Source: Prado023 sp964418695
Lineage (GTDB): Bacteria; Actinomycetota; Actinomycetes; S36-B12; CAIYMF01
Length of the DNA: 64,000 bases
Assembly: GCA_964418695.1 (NCBI GenBank)
Contig: CAYQMN010000010.1
Location: forward strand, 1-64,000
Reading direction: 5' to 3'
Shown here: positions 1 to 7,232 of the stretch, in pieces
Layout of the letters: each line of letters opens with the position of its first letter
How positions within the stretch are numbered: the first letter of the stretch is position 1
Program-made: the position numbers and the translations under genes
The notes under the pieces: model-generated
What the model was told of the DNA's origin: nothing
Database searches by the model: none
What the model saw: only the letters and a program-made list of their open reading frames with translations

Positions 1-73
1 CGCCAACGGGCAGCTTCGTGGCCGTCTCCAGGCAGTTTCTCGTGACCGCCAACATCGCCTTCAGGGTCTGCCC
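1..73. other. Window edge, no gene assigned
   Basis: This short stretch precedes the first credible start codon. No start, stop or motif could be tied to a gene, so it may be the end of an upstream gene or an intergenic leader. A hexamer CAGGGT lies 6 nt before the GTG at 74, one base away from the TANNNT -10 hexamers seen before leaderless genes elsewhere in this window. Confidence 0.3.
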
Positions 74-970
74 GTGAGCATGTGGGAATCGGGAGTCCAG
101 CACCTGGTCCGGCGAGGCGGGATCGCGCGACGCGACGAGCTGGTATCGCTGGGCGTCTCGCAGAAGCAGATCCGTCGCCGGATTCTGGCTGGTCTCCTCG
201 TGCCGGTGAACCCACTCGTGGTGGCGTTGCCGGGGATCGAGCATGACCTCGCGCTACGCACCCGCGCAGCCATGCTCGCCCGGCCGGATGCCATTCCCAC
301 GGGACTGTCCGCCGGCGCCTTGCTCGGCCCGGGCCCGTGGGACGAGGTGGCCCCGATCGGGGACCCGTGGCTGGTCGCTACGCCCGACCGATCGCTGGCG
401 GCGCGGTTCGTCACTCACCCGGGCCTGCCCACCGTCCGCCATGCCGGGCTGATCGTGGCTCAGCCGAACGCCGCGGTGGTCGATCTCCTGCGGTTCCTCG
501 ACCCCGGCGACGCGGCTCGGGTTGGTCGTGCGGCTCTCCAGCGGCGGATCGTGACCCTCGAGCTGCTGGTGACCGCCCACTCCCGGATCGCCCACCTGCG
601 AGGAGCCGGGCAGCTGCGCGAGCTCATCGCGGTGCTCGCCGTGGGGGCACATTCCGAAGGGGAGGCGCTGCTGGTCGGGGGGCTACGCGAGTGGGGCGTC
701 ACCGGATGGCGTGCCAACTACCCGGTGCGGATCGGCGGGCGCATCTACTACATCGATGTGGCGTTCCCCGGCGCCCGGGTCGCGATCGAGGTCGATGGTC
801 GCGCCTACCACAGCGACCCACGTGCCTTCGGCCGAGACCGGCGACGTCAGAACGACCTCGTGGCCGCTGGCTGGACCGTCCTGAGGTTCACGTGGGAAGA
901 CCTGCGCAGCAACCCCGACGATGTCTTCAGGCGGATCGAGTCTGCGCTTCGCCAGGCGACGATCGCCTGA
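74..970 (+). CDS. AbiEi-type winged-helix plus DUF559 nuclease-like protein
   Basis: 298 aa. The N-terminal ~60 residues resemble the winged-helix domain of AbiEi-family antitoxins (RRGGIARRDELVSLGVS, then a basic helix). The C-terminal ~95 residues look like DUF559, a Vsr-like PD-(D/E)xK nuclease fold, with YYIDVAFP followed by AIEVDGRAYH and a final VLRFTWEDL strand. Actinobacterial genomes carry many such stand-alone two-domain proteins, and their function is unproven. No AbiEii-type nucleotidyltransferase toxin lies next to it, so a toxin-antitoxin role is not supported here. The GTG at 74 is used; an ATG at 80 is an alternative start. A large hairpin follows the stop codon. Confidence 0.7.
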   Translation: MSMWESGVQHLVRRGGIARRDELVSLGVSQKQIRRRILAGLLVPVNPLVVALPGIEHDLALRTRAAMLARPDAIPTGLSAGALLGPGPWDEVAPIGDPWLVATPDRSLAARFVTHPGLPTVRHAGLIVAQPNAAVVDLLRFLDPGDAARVGRAALQRRIVTLELLVTAHSRIAHLRGAGQLRELIAVLAVGAHSEGEALLVGGLREWGVTGWRANYPVRIGGRIYYIDVAFPGARVAIEVDGRAYHSDPRAFGRDRRRQNDLVAAGWTVLRFTWEDLRSNPDDVFRRIESALRQATIA

Positions 971-984
971 TCCTGCCCGGAGCG

Positions 985-1066
985 GCTGCGCGCAGACCTG
1001 CGCGAAACGGACAACGACCTGCGCTCAGCGGACACCTGTGGGCGTTTCGCGCAGGTCCTGCGCAGC
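985..1066. repeat. Nested inverted repeat downstream of the DUF559 gene
   Basis: Arms 985-1009 and 1043-1066 are inverted copies. A 13-bp perfect core (997-1009 with 1043-1055, CCTGCGCGAAACG) is flanked by a 7-bp outer stem across a small internal loop. A further direct copy of the core start, GACCTGCGC, lies at 1016, 21 bp after the one at 995. The structure could act as a terminator for the upstream gene. It has no T-tract, and its unit spacing resembles other intergenic repeats in this window. Confidence 0.7.
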
Positions 1067-1149
1067 CTCGTGTCCGGGGGCGTCTGGGCGCGGGTAGCGT
1101 GGCCCGCGGACGCGCCGGTGGCGGGCGCGCGGGTGCAGGAGGCTGGCGG

Positions 1150-2838
1150 ATGGTGGACTCGGGGCGCGAGCGCTGGGAGCAGGACTGGGCCTCGGCCAAC
1201 GAGCGCGGCCAGGTCCGCGACGCAGACTTCACGACCCTGTCCGGCGACCCGGTCGAGCCGGTGTACGGCCCGGCGGACGGCTCCGAGCCCGACCCGCGCG
1301 TCGGGTGGCCCGGCCAGTTCCCGTACACCCGCGGGCTCTACCCCACCGGCTACCGCGGGCGCATGTGGACCATCCGCCAGTTCGCCGGGTTCGGCAACGC
1401 CGCGCAGACCAACCAGCGCTTCCGCGACATCCTGGCCGCAGGCGGTGGCGGGCTGTCGGTGGCCTTCGACATGCCCACGCTCATGGGTCGCGACTCCGAC
1501 GAGCCGCTGGCACTCGGCGAGGTCGGTCACTGCGGGGTGGCCATCGACTCGGCGGCGGACATGGACGTGCTGTTCGCCGGCATCCCACTGCAGGACGTGA
1601 CCACGTCGATGACGATCTCCGGTCCCGCGGTGCCGATCTTCGCGATGTACGTGGTGGCCGCCGAGCGACAGGGCGCGGACGTGAGCCGCTTGGACGGCAC
1701 GCTGCAGACCGACATCTACAAGGAGTACATCGCGCAGAAGGAGTGGCTGTTCCCGCCCGAGCCGCACCTGCGCCTGATCGGCGACCTGATGGAGTGGGTC
1801 GGCGCGCACGTGCCCAAGTACAAGCCGCTGAGCGTGTCCGGCTACCACATCCGCGAGGCGGGCTCGACGGCCGCGCAAGAGCTGGCGTACACGCTGGCCG
1901 ACGGGTTCGGCTATGTCGAGCTGGGGCTGTCGCGGGGGCTGGACGTCGACGCGTTCGCGCCTGGGCTGTCGTTCTTCTTCGACGCGCACATCGACTTCTT
2001 CGAGGAGATCGCGAAGTTCCGCGCTGCCCGGCGGATCTGGGCGCGCTGGCTGCGCGACGAGTACGGCGCGACCACCCAGCGCGCCCAGTGGCTGCGCTTC
2101 CACACCCAGACCGCGGGCGTCTCCCTGACCGCCCAGCAGCCGGACAACAACATCGTGCGCACGGCGGTCGAGGCGCTGGCGGCCGTGCTCGGCGGGACGA
2201 ACTCGCTGCACACCAACGCACTGGACGAGGTGCTCGCGCTGCCCAGCGACAAGGCCGCCGAGATCGCGGTCCGCACCCAGCAGGTGATCGCCGACGAGAC
2301 CGGGGCGGCGAACGTGGCCGACCCGCTGGGCGGATCCTGGTACGTCGAGGCGCTGACGGACCGGATCGAGGCGCAGGCCGAGGAGATCTTCGCCCAGATC
2401 CGCGAGCTCGGTGCGCAGCGGCATCCGGACGGGAAGCACCCCATCGGGCCGATCACCTCAGGCTTGCTGGCGGGGGTGGAGTCCGGCTGGTTCACCGGGC
2501 ACATCGCCGATGCCGCGTTCGAATACCAGAGCGCGCTGGAGGCGGGGCGCAAGAAGGTCGTCGGGGTGAACATGCACACCGCCACGATCGAGACCCCGCT
2601 GGACATCCTGCGCGTCTCGCACGAGGTGGAGCGCGCGCAGGTCGCAGCGCTGGGTGCGCGCAAGGCCGCGCGCGACCAGGCCGCGGCCGAGAAGGCGCTC
2701 GCGGTGCTCGGTGAGGCAGCGCGCACCGACGCGAATCTCGTGCCCCTTCTCATCGACGCCGCCCGGCTGGAGGCCACGCTGGGCGAGATGTGCGAGGTGC
2801 TGCGCGCCCAGTGGGGCACGTACCGCGAACCCGTGTAG
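1150..2838 (+). CDS. icmA: Isobutyryl-CoA mutase-type large subunit
   Basis: 562 aa, the length expected for the catalytic subunit of a two-subunit B12-dependent acyl-CoA mutase. It contains the TIM-barrel catalytic domain (TRGLYPTGYRG, MWTIRQFAGF, SVAFDMPTLMGRDSD, SGYHIREAGS) but no C-terminal cobalamin-binding domain. Known substrate markers separate the families: methylmalonyl-CoA mutase has Tyr89 and Arg207, whereas isobutyryl-CoA mutase has Phe80 and Gln198. This protein has Phe78 (RQF) and Gln196 (IAQ), so isobutyryl/n-butyryl-CoA interconversion is more likely than methylmalonyl-CoA. The start is set by AGGAGG at 1138-1143. The small B12-binding partner (IcmB) is not in the window, so it must be encoded elsewhere. 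Confidence 0.85.
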   Translation: MVDSGRERWEQDWASANERGQVRDADFTTLSGDPVEPVYGPADGSEPDPRVGWPGQFPYTRGLYPTGYRGRMWTIRQFAGFGNAAQTNQRFRDILAAGGGGLSVAFDMPTLMGRDSDEPLALGEVGHCGVAIDSAADMDVLFAGIPLQDVTTSMTISGPAVPIFAMYVVAAERQGADVSRLDGTLQTDIYKEYIAQKEWLFPPEPHLRLIGDLMEWVGAHVPKYKPLSVSGYHIREAGSTAAQELAYTLADGFGYVELGLSRGLDVDAFAPGLSFFFDAHIDFFEEIAKFRAARRIWARWLRDEYGATTQRAQWLRFHTQTAGVSLTAQQPDNNIVRTAVEALAAVLGGTNSLHTNALDEVLALPSDKAAEIAVRTQQVIADETGAANVADPLGGSWYVEALTDRIEAQAEEIFAQIRELGAQRHPDGKHPIGPITSGLLAGVESGWFTGHIADAAFEYQSALEAGRKKVVGVNMHTATIETPLDILRVSHEVERAQVAALGARKAARDQAAAEKALAVLGEAARTDANLVPLLIDAARLEATLGEMCEVLRAQWGTYREPV

Positions 2839-3434
2839 GAGACGTTTCGCGTCGGGTGTCCGGAGCGCGGGTGGCCCACGGACTGCGGCCGAGGACTGGT
2901 GCCAGGGGCTGGAGCGCGGCGCGGGCCGTGTTCCCTCCGCGGCGTGAGGCACCCGGTCGAGGGTGGGAAGAGGGCGGCGCCCGTGACGGGGTTGGCCGGG
3001 GGCGTTGGTCCCCTGGCGGCTGGCCGGACCGGACTGCGGCGGGTGCGGGCCGCCGTCGGTGCGGGCTGGGAGTTGTGAGTCGCGAAGGCCGCGGCGGCGT
3101 CCGGCGCACTTCGTGGTGGCGTCTCGCCGTGGTGCCGTGCGGTGGTGCCGTGGCGGGGCAGGGCGGGCGTGCCGGGACCCGGCGGGTGTTCCGGGGCGGG
3201 CGGGGGCGGGGCGGAGCAGGGCAGGGCAGGGCGGGGCAGGGCGGGCGTGCCGGGACCCGGCGGGCGTGCCGGGACCCGGCGGGCGTGCCGGGACGGGCGT
3301 GCCGGGGCCGGGCGGGGCAGGGCGGGCGTGCCGGGACCGACGGGCGTGCCGGGGCGGGACGGGGCGCGCGTGCCGGGGCGGAGCCGTCGGGGATCGGGTC
3401 CGTCGGGGATCGGGATCTTGGGGGGAGTGGGACA
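2839..3434. other. Intergenic region without a supported gene
   Basis: 596 bp between the mutase and the thioredoxin-like gene. Open frames here are by-products of extreme GC content and repeats: none has a Shine-Dalgarno together with a recognisable protein. The right half is a G-rich repeat tract (separate entry). At its end the phrase GTCGGGGATCGGG occurs twice (3387-3415), just before the Shine-Dalgarno of the next gene. Confidence 0.6.
3160..3385 (+). repeat. G-rich tandem repeat tract
   Basis: Degenerate tandem repeats built on GCGGGCGTGCCGGGACCCG (19 bp). Adjacent near-identical copies start around 3241, 3260 and 3279, with further partial copies near 3164, 3322, 3339 and 3368. Between them, 3190-3240 is almost pure G/C with many GGGG runs on the plus strand, so G-quadruplex formation is possible. 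Copy number could vary between strains. There are no unique spacers, so it is not a CRISPR array. Confidence 0.8.
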
Positions 3435-4385
3435 ATGCCGCCCATGACCAACATCCCTGCCTACGGTGCTGTCGATCTGGGGGCGCTGGCCGCCGCTCGT
3501 GAGGCACAGGCCCAGGCCGAGCAGCGCGCCGCCGCCCGGGCCGCGGACCCCACGGCCGTGACGACGGTCGTCGACGTCACCGATGCCACGTTCCAGGCCG
3601 AGGTCATCGAGCGGTCGATGACGGTCCCGGTCGTGATCGACCTGTGGGCCACATGGTGCGGTCCGTGCAAGCAGCTCTCGCCGGTCCTGGAGCGCCTGGC
3701 CGAGCAGGATGCCGGGAAGTGGATCCTCGCGAAGGTCGACGTGGACGCCAATCCCGGGATCGCGCAGGCGTTCCAGGTGCAGTCCATCCCGAGCGTGTTC
3801 GCCGTGCTGGGCGGGCGACCGCTGCCGCTGTTCCAGGGCGAGCTGCCCGAGCCGCAGGTGCGCCAGTTCCTCGACGAGGTGCTGCGCGTGGCCGTGGCGA
3901 ACGGGATCACCGGGAGTGCGGAGGCGGCTGGGGCGCCGGACGAGTCCGTGGCCGAGCCGGCCGAGCCGCCGGCCGATCCGCGCATGGAGGCGGCCTACGA
4001 CGCGATCGAGGCCGGCGACTGGGCGACCGCGCGGGCGTCCTACCAGCAGCTGCTCGACGCCTCGCCCGCCGATCCCGTCGCCAAGGCGGGACTCGCCCTG
4101 GTCGGGGTGTTCGAGCGGGTCGACGGCCGCGACCACGCGAGCGTCCTGGCCGCAGCCGACGCTGGCCCTAACGACCTGGGCGCGCAGGAGATCGCGGCCG
4201 ATGTGCTGGTCCTGGACGGACGCCCGGTGGAGGCGTTCGCCCGGCTGACCGGCGCGATCCGGTTCACGTCCGGTGCCGACCGCGACCGGCTGCGTAGGCA
4301 CCTGCTGGATCTGTTCGAGGTCGTGGGGCCTGAGGACCCGGCGGTCAGCCGGGCCCGGGTCGACCTGGCGAACGCCCTGTTCTGA
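3435..4385 (+). CDS. ybbN: Thioredoxin-TPR protein, YbbN/CnoX family
   Basis: 316 aa. Residues ~45-150 form a thioredoxin domain with an intact WCGPC site (Cys75, Cys78) and the cis-proline context SIPSVF. Residues ~180-316 are alanine-rich helical repeats of the TPR type (YDAIEAGDWATARASYQQLLDASPADPVAKAGLALV). In E. coli YbbN (CnoX) is a holdase chaperone that works with DnaK and GroEL and has an altered CxxC. Here both cysteines are present, so oxidoreductase activity is possible. The ATG at 3435 is chosen because GGGGGAG lies about 8 nt upstream; an in-frame ATG at 3444 is the alternative. The gene stands alone. Confidence 0.85.
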   Translation: MPPMTNIPAYGAVDLGALAAAREAQAQAEQRAAARAADPTAVTTVVDVTDATFQAEVIERSMTVPVVIDLWATWCGPCKQLSPVLERLAEQDAGKWILAKVDVDANPGIAQAFQVQSIPSVFAVLGGRPLPLFQGELPEPQVRQFLDEVLRVAVANGITGSAEAAGAPDESVAEPAEPPADPRMEAAYDAIEAGDWATARASYQQLLDASPADPVAKAGLALVGVFERVDGRDHASVLAAADAGPNDLGAQEIAADVLVLDGRPVEAFARLTGAIRFTSGADRDRLRRHLLDLFEVVGPEDPAVSRARVDLANALF

Positions 4386-4424
4386 GGCTCTGCCGGCCGG
4401 TCGCCGGCTGAGGACCGGCGCTGG

Positions 4425-4808
4425 CTACTCCAGGCGTGCGGAGTGCGGGTCGTTCTTCTTCTTGCGGGGGCGGCGCGCGAGGGCGCCGACCAGCGTGCCG
4501 AGCGCGAACGCGCCGACGCCGATCGCGACAGGGTGGTCGCGCAGGTGCTTGGCGCGCTCGCCGGCTTCCTCGGCGGCCCACTGGAGCCGGTCGGCAGCGA
4601 CGCCCGCCTGATTCTGCAGCGTCTCGACGGCGGCGCTGTCGGCGACCCGGTCGCGCACCTCGCCGAGCTGGTCGGGAAGCCGCTCGAGCGCCTGCTGCGC
4701 GGCGGCTGGCGGGCTGATGCCGTCCAGGAGCGATTCCACGCCCTGGCGCAGATCGTCCCGGACGCTCTGCAGATCCTGGGCGAGCTTGTCGGACACGGAT
4801 GCGCTCAT
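4425..4808 (-). CDS. Small C-terminally membrane-anchored helical protein
   Basis: 127 aa. Mostly a long amphipathic helix (residues ~1-88, rich in A, Q, E, R), then one hydrophobic segment with glycine zipper character (VAIGVGAFALGTLVGALA, ~93-111) and a basic tail RRPRKKK. This arrangement resembles DUF3618/YtxH/ElaB-like stress proteins that sit on the inner face of the membrane. The family cannot be fixed by eye. A Shine-Dalgarno-like GAAGGGA lies upstream and a TACCCT hexamer about 40 nt upstream. It is convergent with ybbN, with only ~40 bp between the stop codons. Confidence 0.7.
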   Translation of the reverse strand: MSASVSDKLAQDLQSVRDDLRQGVESLLDGISPPAAAQQALERLPDQLGEVRDRVADSAAVETLQNQAGVAADRLQWAAEEAGERAKHLRDHPVAIGVGAFALGTLVGALARRPRKKKNDPHSARLE

Positions 4809-4940
4809 CGTGGGCGTCCCTTCAGCGGATCGGGCGTCGCCTCAGGGTAGCCCGCAGTCCACGGTGCCCGCTGGGCTGCGGCGTGACGGCTGGTCCGGGG
4901 TTGGGTTGCGTTGGGCAGGCTCGACCGCCGGGGTGTTGGG

Positions 4941-7232
4941 TCATGCCCCCGCGGGTTCGGGCTCCTCCGCCGGGTTCTCGTCCTCCTCTGCCGCCGGCTC
5001 GTGGCGCAGCCACACCGTTGCCAGCGGGGGCAGGGTCACGTGCGCCGAGGCGGGGCGGCCGTGCCACGGGTCCTCGTGCGCGGTGACGCCGCCGAGGTTG
5101 CCGACGCCGGAGCCGCCGTAGTCGGCCGCATCGGTGTTGAGCACCTCCGCCCAGGTGCCCGCCGTCGGCAGGCCGACCTGGTAGTCGGCGCGCACGATCG
5201 GGGAGAAGTTCGTGATGGAGGCCAGCAGCGAGCCGTCGCTGCCCACGCGCAGCCACGAGAACACGTTGCCCGACGCGTCGTTGGCGTCGATCCACTGGAA
5301 GCCCTCGGGCACGACGTCCTGATCCCAGAGAGCGGGGGTCTGCTGGTACACCAGGTTCATGTCGCGCACGCAGTGCTGCACTCCGTAGTGGTCCTGGTAC
5401 TCGGTCAGCCACCAGTCCAGCCCGCGCTCCTCGCTCCACTCCGAGGTCTGGCCGAACTCCGAGCCCATGAACAGCAGCTGCTTGCCCGGGTGCGACCACA
5501 TGTACCCCAGGTAGGCGCGCAGGTTGGCCATCTTCTGCCAGCGGTCGCCGGGCATCTTCTGGACCAGCGAGCCCTTGCCGTGCACGACCTCGTCGTGCGA
5601 GATGGGCAGGCAGAAGTTCTCGCTCCACGCGTAGACCATCGCGAAGGTCATCTCGTTGTGGTGCCACATGCGGTGCACCGGCTCGCGGGAGATGTACCCC
5701 AGCGAGTCGTTCATCCAGCCCATGTTCCACTTCAACCCGAACCCGAGTCCGCCCAGGTACGTCGGCCGGGTGACGCCGGGCCACGACGTGGACTCCTCGG
5801 CGATCGTGACCGCGCCGGGCACCCGCTTGTAGACCGTGGCGTTCATCTCCTGCAAGAACGCCACCGCGTCGAGGTTCTCGCGGCCGCCGTACTGGTTGGG
5901 CAGCCACTCGCCGTCCTTGCGCGAGTAGTCCAGGTAGAGCATCGAGGCGACCGCGTCCACGCGCAGGCCGTCGATGTGGAACTCCTCCAGCCAGTACAGC
6001 GCGTTGGCGACCAGGAAGTTGCGGACCTCCGAGCGGCCGAAGTCGAACACGTACGTGCCCCAGTCGGGCTGCTCGCCGCGGCGCGGATCGGCGTGCTCGT
6101 AGAGCGCGGTCCCGTCGAACCGGGCCAGCGCCCAGGTGTCCTTGGGGAAGTGCGCGGGCACCCAGTCCAGGATCACGCCGATGCCGGCCTGGTGCAGCGC
6201 GTCGACGAGGAACCGGAAGTCGTCGGGATTGCCGAAGCGCGAGGTCGGCGCGAAGTAGGACGTGACCTGGTAGCCCCAGCTCGGCGCGTACGGGTGCTCG
6301 GCGACCGGCATCAGCTCCACATGCGTGAAGCCCATCTCCAGGACGTAGTCCACCAGCTCGGTGGCCATGCCGCGGTAGTCCAGGCCGAGCCGCCACGAGC
6401 CCAGGTGGACCTCGTAGACGCTCATCGGGGCGCGCAGCACGTCGGTCTGGACGCGCTTGTCCAGCCAGTCCTGGTCGGCCCAGGTGTAGTCCGAGCTGAA
6501 CACCACCGATGCGGTCGACGGCGGGACCTCGGTGTGGAAGGCCAGCGGGTCGGCCTTGTCCCGCCACACCCAGTCCTTGCCCAGGATCGAGAACTTGTAG
6601 TGCGTGCCGGCGCCGATGTTCGGGATGAACAGCTCCCACACGCCGGTGCCGCCCATCGAGCGCATCGGGTGGCCGGTGCCGTTCCAGCCGTTGAAGTCGC
6701 CGACGACGCGCACGCCCATGGCGCTGGGCGCCCAGACCGCGAAGCTGGTGCCGGAGACCGGGCCGAGGGCGCCCTCGTAGCTGTGCTCGTGCGCGCCCAG
6801 CGTCTTCCAGAGCTCCTCGTGGCGACCCTCGCCGATCAGGTGCAGATCCAGCTCGCCGAGCGTGGGCAGGAACCGGTAGGGGTCGTCGGAGGGGATCGTC
6901 CCGGCGCCGTAGTCCACGTCGATCGTGTACGCCGGCACCTGCGGGGTGCTCAGCACGGCCGACCAGACCCCGCGGTGCTGGTGGGTCATCGGGACGCGAC
7001 CGTCCGCGGTGACGACGACCACCTCGTTGGCCATCGGCCGCAGCACCCGGATCGTGACCCCGCCGTCGTGCGGGTGCGGCCCGAGGATCGAGTGCGGGCT
7101 GTGGTGCGCACCGTCCACGAGCCGGTCCAGCTCGCCGATGTCGACCGGATGGGCCGCCGGCCCCGCGGCGGCAGCGGGCTTCGGGTCGGGGCCCGAGCCG
7201 GCAGCCTTCGGGTGGGGGGTCTTCGGGGTCAT
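4941..7232 (-). CDS. glgB: 1,4-alpha-glucan branching enzyme
   Basis: 763 aa, full length for GlgB. It cuts alpha-1,4-glucan chains and re-attaches them by alpha-1,6 bonds. The order is an N1 beta-sandwich, an N-terminal CBM48 (GTSFAVWAPSAMGVRVVGDFNGW), the GH13 barrel and a C-terminal beta domain. Catalytic motifs are present: the nucleophile in DGLRVDAVAS, the acid/base in VTIAEES and the third carboxylate in SHDEVVHGKGS. Its start overlaps the stop of glgE by 4 nt (ATGA), so the two are translationally coupled, as expected for enzymes making branched glucan from maltose 1-phosphate. The C-terminus is an acidic/proline tail. Confidence 0.97.
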   Translation of the reverse strand: MTPKTPHPKAAGSGPDPKPAAAAGPAAHPVDIGELDRLVDGAHHSPHSILGPHPHDGGVTIRVLRPMANEVVVVTADGRVPMTHQHRGVWSAVLSTPQVPAYTIDVDYGAGTIPSDDPYRFLPTLGELDLHLIGEGRHEELWKTLGAHEHSYEGALGPVSGTSFAVWAPSAMGVRVVGDFNGWNGTGHPMRSMGGTGVWELFIPNIGAGTHYKFSILGKDWVWRDKADPLAFHTEVPPSTASVVFSSDYTWADQDWLDKRVQTDVLRAPMSVYEVHLGSWRLGLDYRGMATELVDYVLEMGFTHVELMPVAEHPYAPSWGYQVTSYFAPTSRFGNPDDFRFLVDALHQAGIGVILDWVPAHFPKDTWALARFDGTALYEHADPRRGEQPDWGTYVFDFGRSEVRNFLVANALYWLEEFHIDGLRVDAVASMLYLDYSRKDGEWLPNQYGGRENLDAVAFLQEMNATVYKRVPGAVTIAEESTSWPGVTRPTYLGGLGFGLKWNMGWMNDSLGYISREPVHRMWHHNEMTFAMVYAWSENFCLPISHDEVVHGKGSLVQKMPGDRWQKMANLRAYLGYMWSHPGKQLLFMGSEFGQTSEWSEERGLDWWLTEYQDHYGVQHCVRDMNLVYQQTPALWDQDVVPEGFQWIDANDASGNVFSWLRVGSDGSLLASITNFSPIVRADYQVGLPTAGTWAEVLNTDAADYGGSGVGNLGGVTAHEDPWHGRPASAHVTLPPLATVWLRHEPAAEEDENPAEEPEPAGA

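Noticed and set aside
74..970. Toxin-antitoxin system
   Set aside because: The AbiEi-like domain is fused to a DUF559 nuclease-like domain, and no AbiEii toxin gene is adjacent.
1150..2838. Methylmalonyl-CoA mutase
   Set aside because: Phe78 and Gln196 replace the Tyr and Arg that bind the carboxylate, and the B12 domain is absent.
3160..3385. CRISPR array or coding Gly/Arg repeat protein
   Set aside because: No spacers, and no Shine-Dalgarno or start linked to a stable frame.
1911..4301. Long minus-strand open frame across the mutase, repeat tract and ybbN
   Set aside because: Composition is Pro/Arg/His repeats from the G-rich tract, and both real genes on the plus strand have clear motifs.
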